From contig JAVVDU010000009.1 in NCBI GenBank assembly GCA_032251515.1, positions 1 through 64,000 of the forward strand: a stretch of DNA of 64,000 nt, read 5' to 3'. How positions within the stretch are numbered: the first letter of the stretch is position 1; each line of letters begins with the position of its first letter. This DNA is from Carthagonibacter sp032251515 (lineage in GTDB: Bacteria; Gemmatimonadota; Gemmatimonadetes; Palauibacterales; Palauibacteraceae). A model generated the notes under the pieces. That model searched no databases. It saw nothing but the letters and a program-made list of their open reading frames with translations, and had not been told where the DNA came from. A program made the position numbers and the translations under genes. Shown here in pieces: positions 35,109 through 44,178 of this stretch.

Positions 35109-35585
35109 TCAGGCCCAGACCTCCTCGAACATGCGGTAGGTCGACTCGTGCAGGCCCAGCGCGCGGTACACCGCCTGCGCGGCGGAGTTGTCGCGCTCCA
35201 CGTACAGGCGCAGCCCGACGGCCCCGGATTCCCGGGCTTCCTGGCGCACCCGCTCGTGGAGTTGCCGGTAGATTCCCCCTCCCCGGCTGCGCTTCGAGAC
35301 GTAGACGCTCTGGATCCACCAGAAGTCCCCGTTCCGCCAGTCGCTCCACTCGGTGGTGACCATGAGCTGGCCGACGATCCCGGAACCGCCGACCGTGGCC
35401 ATGTCGCCGGCCGGCTCGGCGACGTAATAGCGTCCGCGCGCCGGATCGCCGAGCACCTGGCGCACGCCGCGGGTGAGCACCGCCCGGTCGAGCTCGCGGC
35501 CCTCGGTCTCGCGGGCCATCGCGAGGTTGAACAGGACGATGCGCTCGAGGTCGCCGGGGTCGGCCCGGCGGATCGTGACGTGCAT
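35109..35585 (-). CDS. GNAT-family N-acetyltransferase
   Basis: 158 residues, ATG at 35585 with AGGAG 9 bases upstream. Standard GNAT fold: strand/helix N-terminus (MHVTIRRADPGD), acetyl-CoA loop SVYVSKRSRGGGIYRQL, and C-terminal LRLYVERDNSAAQAVYRALGL. Substrate unknown. Divergent from the diguanylate cyclase. Confidence 0.85.
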   Translation of the reverse strand: MHVTIRRADPGDLERIVLFNLAMARETEGRELDRAVLTRGVRQVLGDPARGRYYVAEPAGDMATVGGSGIVGQLMVTTEWSDWRNGDFWWIQSVYVSKRSRGGGIYRQLHERVRQEARESGAVGLRLYVERDNSAAQAVYRALGLHESTYRMFEEVWA

Positions 35586-35840
35586 GGACGCTCCTGGCGC
35601 GGGACGGAAACGAGGGTCCATGATCGTGGCCCCCCGGCCTCCGCTCAACCCCTCCGGTGCCGCGGACCGCGGCAGAACGCGGCGGAGTGCCCGGCCGCCG
35701 GTGCCGCGGGGGCGCGCAGGCGCCGGGCGCGGAGGGAGTTCGCGACGGCACGCGGATTGCTCCCGATCGGGTGCGCGGCGGCCGGTCCGCGGCCCTCGAC
35801 CGCCGTGCCGGTCACCCCGGATCACCCGGTACGACAGTCA

Positions 35841-35857
35841 TTTCCTTCGGAAGGAAA
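35841..35857 (+). promoter_or_regulatory. Hairpin covering ribosome-binding site of diguanylate cyclase gene
   Basis: A perfect 7-bp inverted repeat (tttcctt / aaggaaa, loop cgg) includes the AAGGAA ribosome-binding site 5 bases before the TTG start at 35862. The structure could lower translation when folded. Confidence 0.4.
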
Positions 35858-35861
35858 CACG

Positions 35862-37004
35862 TTGCGCCGTTACCGAGCCGCCTGGCGCCACTTCTGGAGT
35901 CCCCCCAAGGGGCCGCTGCTTCCCGCCGGCCGGGCGGGCGAGATCCTCATCTCGTGGCTGCGCGTGGTCGGGGGCCTCGTGGCCCTCGCCCTGTTCGGCA
36001 TCGCCACGTTGCGCCATCCCGGCGAGCCGCGGCCGGACATCCTGCTGGTGCTCGCGGCCGCCGCGCCGGTGTTCGCCCTCGGCGTGCTGTTCCTCCTGCG
36101 TCGCGTCACCTACGACTGGTGGTTCGGCTTCGCGTCGAGCCTGGGCGACGTGACGGTGATCAATGCCACGATCCTGCTGCTGCACGGCCGGGAGCACGAA
36201 GGGGTCGCCCTGGGCCCGGAGATCGGGCTGCCGCTCCTGCTGCTCGCGGTGGCCGCCACGAGCCTCCGCCTCGACCACCGCGCCTGCGCCGCGGCAACGG
36301 GGGTGGCGGTCTTCGAGTACGGCGTCGTGGCCTGGATCGTCGCGTCGGGCTCCTCCTCCGCGACGGCCGGGCTGCTGGACCCGGAGATGTTCGCGGCACG
36401 CCTGCTGCTGCTGACGGCGGTCGGCGTCGTCGCCACGCTGGGCAGCCTGCGCATGCAGCGCCCGCACCTCCTGTCGGCCAACGACGCCCTGACCGGTCTG
36501 CTGAACCGGCGGGCGTTCGAGGAACGGTGGGACGGGGAGGTGGCGCGGTCGCGACGGCACGGCCGGCCGATCTCGGTGCTGGCGATCGACATCGACTACT
36601 TCAAGCAGTTCAACGACCACTACGGCCACGCCGCGGGGGACACCGCGCTTCGCGTGGTGGCCCGCGCGATCAGGGGGCGGGTCCGGCGCGGCGACTTCGT
36701 GGCCCGCATGGGCGGCGAGGAGTTCGTGGTGGCCCTGCCGGAGACGCCGTCCGTGAACGCGCTGGCCATCGCCGAAGCGTTACGGACGGCGGTGGCTGCC
36801 GCGCCCATCCCCATCTCCGGCGAGCGGACGCCGGCGGGGGTGACCGTGAGCGTGGGAGTGGCGAGCTGGCCCGAGCACGGCGAGGAGCTGTCGCGGCTGC
36901 TCGAGCGCGCCGACAAGCGGCTCTACGAAGCGAAACTGGCCGGCCGGGACCAGGTGAAGGGTCCCGAACCGCGCCTGCTGGAGCGGCGACCCGTCTCCCT
37001 CTGA
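35862..37004 (+). CDS. Diguanylate cyclase (GGDEF) with N-terminal membrane domain
   Basis: 380 residues, TTG start with AAGGAA just upstream. About five to six N-terminal helices (residues 20-205). GGDEF domain from about 215 with active-site GGEEF (RMGGEEFVVAL). An inhibitory site R-x-x-D (RRGD) lies exactly five residues before it, so product inhibition is expected. Upstream metal and substrate residues (IDIDYFKQFNDHYGHAAGD) are intact. It produces cyclic di-GMP in response to an unknown membrane signal. It lies ahead of the glycogen genes, but a 148-base gap argues against a strict operon. Confidence 0.92.
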   Translation: MRRYRAAWRHFWSPPKGPLLPAGRAGEILISWLRVVGGLVALALFGIATLRHPGEPRPDILLVLAAAAPVFALGVLFLLRRVTYDWWFGFASSLGDVTVINATILLLHGREHEGVALGPEIGLPLLLLAVAATSLRLDHRACAAATGVAVFEYGVVAWIVASGSSSATAGLLDPEMFAARLLLLTAVGVVATLGSLRMQRPHLLSANDALTGLLNRRAFEERWDGEVARSRRHGRPISVLAIDIDYFKQFNDHYGHAAGDTALRVVARAIRGRVRRGDFVARMGGEEFVVALPETPSVNALAIAEALRTAVAAAPIPISGERTPAGVTVSVGVASWPEHGEELSRLLERADKRLYEAKLAGRDQVKGPEPRLLERRPVSL

Positions 37005-37152
37005 CCCGCGGGCCGGACCCGCCCCGCGCGATCCCGCCCGCGGGGTCCTGCCGACGTCGCCCCGGCCGCGCCTCCTCCCTATGTTGCCCGGGACAGGCGC
37101 GTCCGGTCGCCGGGCCGGCCGCGGCACTCTTCCCGCCGGCCGCGGAGCGCGC

Positions 37153-38622
37153 GTGCGGATCCTCCAGATCACCCCCGAGGCCCGGCCCTGGGCCAAGACC
37201 GGTGGGCTCGCCGACGTGGCGGGCGCCCTGACGGACCGGCTGGCGCGGCGCGGCCACGAGGTGACGCTGGCGATCCCGCTGTACCGGACCGTCCGCGAGG
37301 ACGGCCACGCGGACGCTCCGATCGTCTGGCGGCCGGGAGCGGAGGGGCCGGACCTTCCGGTTCCCGTCGTGGTGCGCGAGCTCGCGGCGGGATCCCCGGG
37401 CCCGCGGGTCCTCGCGGTCGACGCTCCCGATCTGTTCGACCGGGAGGGGCTGTACGGCGACACGTACGGGGACTATTCCGACAACCTGCTCCGCTTCTCC
37501 GTGTTCGTGCGTGCCGCCTTGGCCGCCGCCGGGCCCTCCCGGCCCGACGTCGTGCACGCGCACGACTGGCAGGCCGCGCTGGCGCCCGTCTACGTGCGGG
37601 CCGGCCTCGCGGTCGGGACCGACTCCCGCCCGGCCCTGATCCTCACGCTGCACAATCTCGCCTACCAGGGGCAGTTTCCCGCCGACCGGTGGGCGGACAC
37701 GGGACTGCCGCCGGAGTGGTTCCGGGCCGACCGGCTGGAGTCGTTCGGCCGGATCCACCTGCTGAAGGGCGGGATCCTCGCCGCCGACCGGGTGACCACG
37801 GTGAGTCCCGGTTACGCCCGCGAGATCGGCACGCCGGCGCTCGGCTTCGGGCTGGACGGCCTGCTGGCCGGGCTGCCGCACCCCGTGGAGGGCATCCTGA
37901 ACGGGATCGACACGGAGGAGTGGGACCCCGCGCGGGACCCTCACCTCCCGGCCCCGTTCGAGCCGGCGGACCTGGGCGGCAAGGCGGCGGCCAAGGCGGC
38001 CCTGCAGGCGGAGTTCGGGCTGCCGGAGATTCCCGACGTGCCGCTGTTCGGGCTCGTGTCGCGCCTCGTCGAGCAGAAGGGGCTCGGGCTCATCGAGGCG
38101 GTGCGCGGGCGGCTGGGCGACTGGCCTGCCCAGTTCGTCCTCCTGGGGACGGGCGAACCGCGCTTCGAGGCGTTGCTGCGGGACCTCGCGGCGAGCCTCC
38201 CGAACGTCGGGGCCCGCGTCGCGTTCTCGGAGCGCCTCGCGCACCTGGTGGAGGCGGGATCGGACTTCTTCCTGATGCCGTCGGCGTTCGAGCCGTGCGG
38301 CCTGAACCAGATGATCAGCCAGAGATACGGGACGATCCCCGTGGTGCACGGCGTGGGCGGACTCGCCGACACGGTGGTCGATGTGTCCCCGGAGGCGCTC
38401 GCCGAAGGGTCGGCGACCGGCATCGTGTTCCGGCACTTCGACGCGCCGGCGCTCTGCTGGGCGATCGACACGGCGATCGAGATCCACGCGGACCCGGTCC
38501 GTCTGGATGCGTTGCGGCAGGCGGGGATGCGGACGGACTTCTCCTGGGAGCGGAGCGGACGCCGCTACGAGGAGCTCTACGAGCGGACGCTGGCCGACCG
38601 GCGGGCGGAACGCGACGACTGA
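37153..38622 (+). CDS. glgA: Glycogen (starch) synthase
   Basis: 489 residues from the GTG at 37153, where the family N-terminus begins (MRILQITPEARPWAKTGGLADV). The earlier ATG would add a 24-residue Gly/Arg-rich leader. ADP-glucose-binding KTGGL at 15-19. C-terminal GT5 motif PSAFEPCGLNQMISQRYGTIPVVHGVGGLADTV. It extends alpha-1,4-glucan from ADP-glucose. Followed 31 bases later by glgC. Confidence 0.95.
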   Translation: MRILQITPEARPWAKTGGLADVAGALTDRLARRGHEVTLAIPLYRTVREDGHADAPIVWRPGAEGPDLPVPVVVRELAAGSPGPRVLAVDAPDLFDREGLYGDTYGDYSDNLLRFSVFVRAALAAAGPSRPDVVHAHDWQAALAPVYVRAGLAVGTDSRPALILTLHNLAYQGQFPADRWADTGLPPEWFRADRLESFGRIHLLKGGILAADRVTTVSPGYAREIGTPALGFGLDGLLAGLPHPVEGILNGIDTEEWDPARDPHLPAPFEPADLGGKAAAKAALQAEFGLPEIPDVPLFGLVSRLVEQKGLGLIEAVRGRLGDWPAQFVLLGTGEPRFEALLRDLAASLPNVGARVAFSERLAHLVEAGSDFFLMPSAFEPCGLNQMISQRYGTIPVVHGVGGLADTVVDVSPEALAEGSATGIVFRHFDAPALCWAIDTAIEIHADPVRLDALRQAGMRTDFSWERSGRRYEELYERTLADRRAERDD

Positions 38623-38653
38623 CGGTCGGCGACGAACACGGGAGAACGGCGAG

Positions 38654-39877
38654 ATGCGCAGCAACCTGAGGGTCCTGGGGCTCGTGATGGCCGGCGGGGA
38701 AGGCAGCCGCCTGATGCCGCTCACCGTGGAGCGGAGCAAGCCGTCCGTGCCGTTCGGCGGCGGCTACCGCATCGTGGACTTCGTCCTCTCGAACCTCCTG
38801 AACTCCGGCATCTACTCGACGTTCGTGCTGGTGCAGTATCGGTCCCAGTCCCTGATCCATCACCTGCGGGAGGGGTGGCGGCTCAGCACGCCCCACCCGG
38901 ACGACTTCCTGACCGTGGTTCCGCCGCAGATGCGCCTCGGCCGCTCCTGGTACCGCGGCACCGCCGATGCCGTCTACCAGAACTTCAATCTGATCTACGA
39001 CTTCCGGCCCGACCTGATCGCCATCTTCGGGGCGGACCACATCTACCGCATGGACATCGGCCAGATGATCCGCTTCCACCGGGAGCGGCAGGCCGATCTC
39101 AGCGTGGCCATGCTGCCCGTGCCGACGGGGGAGGCCTCGGGGTTCGGGATCGCGGACGCCGACTCCCGCGGGCGGATCGGGTCGTGGCTCGAGAAGCCGG
39201 ACGATCCCCCGGAGATGCCGGGACGGCCGGGTTGGTCGTACGCTTCGATGGGCAACTACATCTTCGAGCCGGGCCCGCTGATCCAGGTGCTGCGCGAGGT
39301 GGCCGAGCGGGACCTCGAGCCGGACTTCGGCCGGACGATCGTGCCCCGCATGGTGGAGGATCCGGCCTACGCCGGGTACGCGTACGACTTCGCCCGCAAC
39401 GAGGTGCCGGGCATCCGCCCGTACGAGGAGCCGGGGTACTGGCGGGACGTGGGCACGCTCCAGGCCTACTGGGCGGCGCACATGGACCTGCTCGGGGCGC
39501 AGCCCCGGTTCGACCTGAACAACCGTCTGTGGCCTATCCACTCCCAGTCCTACAACCGCGCCAGCCCGCGCGTGCTGTCCGGCATGCTGGAGGACACGAG
39601 CCTCGGGGTCGGCACGGTCGTGGAGGGGGCGCGCATCGTCCGGTCGATCATCGGGCGCGACACGCGCATCGCCGAGGGCGCCGAGATCGTGGACTCCATC
39701 GTGATGGACCACTGCCGGGTGGGCGCCGGCGCCCGGATCCACCGGGGGATCGTGGACCGCTACAACTACATCGATCCGGACGAGGAGCTGTCGGCGGCGA
39801 CGCCGGGCGAGCGGGAGGGCGTGCGGGTCGAGGGAGACCTCGTCGTCCTGCCGCGGGGGCGGACGCGCCCGCTGTGA
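38654..39877 (+). CDS. glgC: Glucose-1-phosphate adenylyltransferase
   Basis: 407 residues. Nucleotide-binding GGEGSRLMPLT, glucose-1-phosphate loop with FGADHIYRMD, and regulatory-type motifs WYRGTADAVYQN and GYWRDVGTLQAYWAAHMDLL. C-terminal left-handed beta-helix. It makes ADP-glucose for GlgA. The pair forms a two-gene glycogen operon. No glgB, glgP or glgX is in the window. Confidence 0.96.
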   Translation: MRSNLRVLGLVMAGGEGSRLMPLTVERSKPSVPFGGGYRIVDFVLSNLLNSGIYSTFVLVQYRSQSLIHHLREGWRLSTPHPDDFLTVVPPQMRLGRSWYRGTADAVYQNFNLIYDFRPDLIAIFGADHIYRMDIGQMIRFHRERQADLSVAMLPVPTGEASGFGIADADSRGRIGSWLEKPDDPPEMPGRPGWSYASMGNYIFEPGPLIQVLREVAERDLEPDFGRTIVPRMVEDPAYAGYAYDFARNEVPGIRPYEEPGYWRDVGTLQAYWAAHMDLLGAQPRFDLNNRLWPIHSQSYNRASPRVLSGMLEDTSLGVGTVVEGARIVRSIIGRDTRIAEGAEIVDSIVMDHCRVGAGARIHRGIVDRYNYIDPDEELSAATPGEREGVRVEGDLVVLPRGRTRPL

Positions 39878-39887
39878 CCGGGGCGGT

Positions 39888-39960
39888 CGGACCGCGTGGC
39901 GCCGACCCGCGCGCCGCCTCTCCGGACCGCGTGGCGCCGCCCCGCCGGACCGCGCACGCC
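39888..39960. repeat. Short direct repeats between glgC and DUF402 gene
   Basis: An exact 17-base unit (cggaccgcgtggcgccg) occurs at 39888-39904 and 39923-39939, with a third degenerate copy starting at 39946. The repeats lie in the short convergent gap. Function unknown. They may be slippage products. Confidence 0.5.
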
Positions 39961-39964
39961 GCGG

Positions 39965-40987
39965 TCAGACGAGGAGCACGACGAGCGCGAACAGGGACAC
40001 GAGGAGCCCGGCGACGGCCAGGACCGGCCGGGTGCGGTCCCAGCGGATCCGCGCGACGGCGAAGATGGCGCAGAAGGCCGCGAGGATCGCGTAGATCGCG
40101 ACGAGGGAGGCGCGCCACAGCCGGCTGTCCGGGTAGAGGAACACGGCCAGCGCCGTGACCACGCAGCCGATGAACAGGATCCGTTCGCTCAGCGCCTCCT
40201 GCGGCCGGATGTGCCGCGTGGCGGGCAGGCGTCCAGCGAGCGCCAGGGGAACGGCCGCGGCGGCCGCGCCGGCGATGAGCACCTTCCACGCGGTGAGGGC
40301 GGGGCCGGGACCCGAGAACGCGTCCGTGCCGGCCGCGAAGGCGAGCGACACGAGGGACGTGAAGCCGAACACGTACATGCCCGCGGCGATGAGCCGGCCG
40401 ATCACCAGGTTCGCGAAATAGCGTCCCGGCTCGTCGCGCCGCAGGCGCAGCGAGCCCACGGCCTCGAGGGGATGCCGCCGAACCACCTTCGGAGGCCAGC
40501 GTCCAGCCCGCGTGGCGCGCCGGACCGCCTCCGCCTCCCCTTCCACGCGCCGCGCCTCGTCGGGTTCGACGTGCCCCGCGCGGAGGGCGGCCGCGAGGTC
40601 GTCGCGGTCGAGGATGCGCGCCGGGCCGTCGCCGGCGGGCTGCCACACGTCGAGCCACAGGTCGGTCAGCTCCCACCGGTCTCCGTGGATCTCCGGCGGG
40701 CGCAGGAGGTTCGTGTACCAGCCGAGAAACCGGCCCGATCGGTCGTACACGGCGGCGACCTCGTACGGGCGCCCCGGAAACAGGTACCAGAGGAGCGCGC
40801 CGCCGCCCGCCAGCGTGACCTCTCCCACCCGCAGCGGGTCGGCGTCGGGGGGGTGCACGAGCAGCGAGATCTTGCAGTGCGGACCGTCGAACAGGAGCTC
40901 CTGCCGGAAGCGGGTCACCTCGTCCGGCAGGCGGCGGTACACGATCTCCACCTCGGGCACGGCCCGGCGGGGATCCCGTTCGGGCAC
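39965..40987 (-). CDS. DUF402 domain fused to a C-terminal membrane domain
   Basis: 340 residues, GTG start. The N-terminal half is a DUF402 (FomD/Ntdp-like phosphohydrolase) domain with FGWYTNLL-type strand (RFLGWYTNLLRPPEI), ELTDLWLDVW and ILDRDDLAAALRAGHVEPDEA. After residue 190 come about five hydrophobic helices with no match I recognise. DUF402 proteins are normally soluble and about 160-220 residues. Members hydrolyse nucleoside di/triphosphates or CMP-activated phosphonates. The fusion suggests a membrane-anchored form. No clear ribosome-binding site. Confidence 0.7.
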   Translation of the reverse strand: MPERDPRRAVPEVEIVYRRLPDEVTRFRQELLFDGPHCKISLLVHPPDADPLRVGEVTLAGGGALLWYLFPGRPYEVAAVYDRSGRFLGWYTNLLRPPEIHGDRWELTDLWLDVWQPAGDGPARILDRDDLAAALRAGHVEPDEARRVEGEAEAVRRATRAGRWPPKVVRRHPLEAVGSLRLRRDEPGRYFANLVIGRLIAAGMYVFGFTSLVSLAFAAGTDAFSGPGPALTAWKVLIAGAAAAAVPLALAGRLPATRHIRPQEALSERILFIGCVVTALAVFLYPDSRLWRASLVAIYAILAAFCAIFAVARIRWDRTRPVLAVAGLLVSLFALVVLLV

Positions 40988-41021
40988 GCCACGCGCGGCG
41001 AGCGGGCCGGAGCGGAGCCGC

Positions 41022-43184
41022 CTAGGAAGGATGCGTGAACGTCCCGTTCCGCCCCGCGAGGCGCTCCAGGAGCGGGGCGGGAGCGAACCGGTCGCCGTGG
41101 GCCTCGGCGAGCCGGACGAGGTCGTCGCACACCCGCGCGAGACCGACCGTGTCCGCCCAGCGCAGCAGGCCGCCCCGGAAGGGCGGGAATCCGGTTCCGA
41201 AGATCATCGCCAGGTCGAGCATGTCGGCCGACGCGACGACCTCCTCGTCCAGGGCCCGGGCGGCCTCGTTCACCATCGGGAGCAGGCAGCGCCGCCGGAT
41301 CTCCTCGGCGTCCGGCTCGGGGCCGGCCGGCGGCAGCATCCCGGTCAGCGCGGGATCCGCCCCGCGCGACCGCCCGTCCTCGTACCGGTAGAACCCGCGC
41401 CCGTTCTTACGCCCCAGGCGTCCCTCCTCGATGAGGCGGTCGAGGAGGCTCGACGGGGCGAGCCGCTCGCCGATCCCCTCGGCCATCTCGCGCCCGGCGT
41501 GCACGGCCACGTCGAACCCGACCTCGTCCAGCAGCCGGCAGGGGCCCATCGGCATCCCGAACGCGCGCAGCGCCGCGTCGATCGTCTCCACGGGGACCCC
41601 TTCCTCGAGGAGCCGTCCCGTCTCGCCGAGGTACGGGGCGAGCACGCGGTTCACGAGGAACCCCGGCCGGTCGGCCACGATGACGGGCGTCTTGCCCGTG
41701 TCGAGCACGAAGCGGAAGGCGGTGGCGAGGGCGCGGTCGTCCGTGCCCTCGGCCCGGACCACTTCCACGAGCGGCATCTTGTGCACGGGATTGAAGAAGT
41801 GCAGGCCCACGGCCCGCCCGGGCCGCTCGAGCCGCGCGGCGATCGCGGCGATCGACAGGGCGGAGGTGTTGGAGGCCAGCACCGCGTCCGGTCCCATGGC
41901 GGATTCGAGCTCCCGGAACACCTGCTGCTTCACGGGCAGTCGCTCGACCACCGCCTCGACGGCGAGATCGCAGCCGGCCACCTCGTCGTAGGAGAGCGTG
42001 CCGGAGATCCGGGCCAGCTTCAGGCCGCGCTCCTCCTCGTTGAACACGCGCGCCCGGACCGCCTTGTCGAGCAGCGCCGCGGCGTGGCGCAGGCCCGCGT
42101 CAAGCGCCTCCTGGTCGATGTCCTTGAGCACGGTCGTCCGGTCCGCGGCGGCCGCCAGCTCGGCGATCTCGCCGCCCATCACGCCGGCGCCGATCACCGC
42201 CACCGATTCCACCCGGTCGGCCGCCTCGAGCTGCTCGGCCGGCAGCTCCTTCTTCGCCGCCTGCGAGAGGAGGAACACCCGCACCAGCGAGCGCGAGACC
42301 TCTCCCGTCACGAGCTCGCCGAGCGCCCGCGCCTCCTCGGCGTAGGCCTCGTCGAGCGACGCGCCGGCGGTGGCCTCCAGGACGTCGATCGCCCGCCCCG
42401 GCGCCGGATAGAAGCCCTTCGTCTCCCCCGCCACGCGCCGGCGGGACAGCGCGAACAGCAGCTTCCGCCCCGGCGCCGTTCGCTCGAGGAGCCGGTCGCG
42501 CAGGCCGAGGCGCGGCTCGGCGGGGTCGACGCGGCCGGCGATGACGTCCGCCACGAACTCGGCCAGCGGGCGCTCGGCGGCGTGGGCCGGCACGACGCGG
42601 TCCACCAGGCCGATGCGGGCGGCCCGCGCCCCCGGCACCGGACGGCCGGACAGGATCATCTCGAGGGCGCGCTGCAGGCCCACCGTGCGCGGCAGCTTCA
42701 CGCATCCCCCGAAGCCCGGCACGATGCCGAGCCGGACCTCCGGCAGGCCGATCCGCGTGGCGGAGCGGTCCGTGGCGACGCGGAAGTCGCAGTGAAGGGC
42801 CAGCTCCGTGCCGCCGCCCAGGCAGGTGCCGTCGATGAAGGCCACGGTCGGGACCCGTAGGCGCTCCAGCCGGCGGAAGATCCGCTGGCCGGCGGCGCTC
42901 GCCGCGCGCCCCTCCTCGGCGTCGCGGACGTCCGCGATCTCCCGGACATCGGCCCCGGCGATGAACGAGGCTTCCTTGCCGCTCCGCACCACGAGCGCCG
43001 TGAGCTGGCCGTTGGCGATGCGGGACTCCAGCTCGCCCAGCAGCTCGTCCAGCCGCCGCAGCACGCCGGAGGACAGCGTGTTCACGGACGCCTCGGCTCG
43101 CTCGAACACGAGGCTGCCGATCCCGTCGAGGTCGATCTCCAGCCGGAGGGGCGAGTCGGTCGGACGGCTCGGCGAGGACGTCAT
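41022..43184 (-). CDS. fadJ: Bifunctional enoyl-CoA hydratase / 3-hydroxyacyl-CoA dehydrogenase
   Basis: 720 residues from the ATG at 43184 (a TTG at 43193 would add three). N-terminal crotonase domain with oxyanion loop IAGADVREI and catalytic LPEVRLGIVPGFGG. Then a Rossmann dehydrogenase with VAVIGAGVMGGEIA. Active-site FFNPVHKMPLVEVV and the C-terminal helical domain (NRVLAPYLGE, NGRGFYRYEDG) follow. It catalyses two steps of beta-oxidation. FadB- and FadJ-like are hard to separate by eye. No thiolase gene is adjacent. Confidence 0.85.
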   Translation of the reverse strand: MTSSPSRPTDSPLRLEIDLDGIGSLVFERAEASVNTLSSGVLRRLDELLGELESRIANGQLTALVVRSGKEASFIAGADVREIADVRDAEEGRAASAAGQRIFRRLERLRVPTVAFIDGTCLGGGTELALHCDFRVATDRSATRIGLPEVRLGIVPGFGGCVKLPRTVGLQRALEMILSGRPVPGARAARIGLVDRVVPAHAAERPLAEFVADVIAGRVDPAEPRLGLRDRLLERTAPGRKLLFALSRRRVAGETKGFYPAPGRAIDVLEATAGASLDEAYAEEARALGELVTGEVSRSLVRVFLLSQAAKKELPAEQLEAADRVESVAVIGAGVMGGEIAELAAAADRTTVLKDIDQEALDAGLRHAAALLDKAVRARVFNEEERGLKLARISGTLSYDEVAGCDLAVEAVVERLPVKQQVFRELESAMGPDAVLASNTSALSIAAIAARLERPGRAVGLHFFNPVHKMPLVEVVRAEGTDDRALATAFRFVLDTGKTPVIVADRPGFLVNRVLAPYLGETGRLLEEGVPVETIDAALRAFGMPMGPCRLLDEVGFDVAVHAGREMAEGIGERLAPSSLLDRLIEEGRLGRKNGRGFYRYEDGRSRGADPALTGMLPPAGPEPDAEEIRRRCLLPMVNEAARALDEEVVASADMLDLAMIFGTGFPPFRGGLLRWADTVGLARVCDDLVRLAEAHGDRFAPAPLLERLAGRNGTFTHPS

Positions 43185-43250
43185 GGGGTGCAACTCCCGG
43201 ACGGAGACGGGGCGCGTCGGGCGCCCCGTCTCCCCTGTGGTGGCCTCGGA

Positions 43251-44009
43251 TCAGAGCCGGAGGCGGTCGTCGCCGTTCTCCGGCGTGAGGAGGAGCGTGT
43301 CGACGGCCGACGGGTCGACCTGCACGTTCCAGTACAGCTCGCCGCGGACCGTCGGCACGCGGGCCGACACCCACCAGTCACCGCCCGGCAGGGTGCGCGT
43401 CACGTACCCGTCGGCGTTCGTCGTGTCGGCGAACACCTCGGTCTTGCGGGCGGCGAGGATCTCGGCCTCGATGTCGAAGTAGTCCTCGTAGGCGACTTCT
43501 TCCCAGCTGTCCCGCGCGATCTTGAAGGAGTCGATGCGGCTCGCCACCGATTCCTGCATGGCCGTGAAGGCGTCGAACAGCTCCTTCTTCTCGCGCTCCA
43601 GGCGGGCCACCTGGCTCTCGAGGTTTCCGAACTCCTCGTACTTCTGGAGGTAGGCGCGGGAGCGCCGGTCCAGGCCCTGCAGCTCCTGCGACAGCCGCTG
43701 CAGGCGGTCGCGACCCTCGGACCACTCGCTGTCCTTCTCCCGCCACGCTTCCTGGGCCGCGCGGATCTCCTCGAACGTCTCGAGCATGTCCGCGGGGATC
43801 TCAGGCCGCGGGGTCTCGGCCTGCGTGTCCAGGAGGTCGAAGACGGAGTCGCGGTCGAACGGGAGGAACCGGACCTCCACGTTCGGCTGCGGGACGGGGC
43901 CGTCGACACCCTCCCCCAGGACCTGCACGGTGATCGGAGAATTGCCGCAGCCCGCCAGGGCCAGGGCCGCCCCGGCGACGAGGGCCGGGCTGACTCTCTG
44001 CTTGCGCAT
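43251..44009 (-). CDS. Coiled-coil lipoprotein
   Basis: 252 residues, ATG at 44009 with GGAGAG upstream. Lipobox LAGC (residue 21). A beta-type N-terminal segment, then about 90 residues of heptad-patterned helix (DRLQRLSQELQGLDRRSRAYLQKYEEF, ESQVARLEREKKELFDAF). A C-terminal strand-rich domain ends ELYWNVQVDPSAVDTLLLTPENGDDRL. Not recognised beyond lipoprotein status. It has its own sigma-70 promoter upstream. Confidence 0.75.
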   Translation of the reverse strand: MRKQRVSPALVAGAALALAGCGNSPITVQVLGEGVDGPVPQPNVEVRFLPFDRDSVFDLLDTQAETPRPEIPADMLETFEEIRAAQEAWREKDSEWSEGRDRLQRLSQELQGLDRRSRAYLQKYEEFGNLESQVARLEREKKELFDAFTAMQESVASRIDSFKIARDSWEEVAYEDYFDIEAEILAARKTEVFADTTNADGYVTRTLPGGDWWVSARVPTVRGELYWNVQVDPSAVDTLLLTPENGDDRLRL

Positions 44010-44058
44010 GCATGCTCTCCACGTTGAGGGACGCGCCGGATCTCCCGAGAGGGAGGCG

Positions 44059-44087
44059 AATCTACCGGCCGGGCCGCGCGGTTTCAA
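44059..44087 (-). promoter_or_regulatory. Sigma-70-like promoter of coiled-coil lipoprotein gene
   Basis: On the minus strand TTGAAA (44087-44082) and TAGATT (44064-44059) are 17 bases apart, about 50 bases before the lipoprotein ATG. Confidence 0.6.
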
Positions 44088-44178
44088 CGCACGGGGCCGG
44101 ATCGGACCGGCGGAGGGAAGGGGTATGGTGGACGGAGGCGACGCCGCCCGCGGGCGAGCGACGGAACGGCCGGGCGCC

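Noticed and set aside
36005..39877. c-di-GMP riboswitch controlling the glycogen genes
   Set aside because: The 148-base gap before glgA shows no GEMM-like fold by eye, and proximity to a diguanylate cyclase alone is not evidence.
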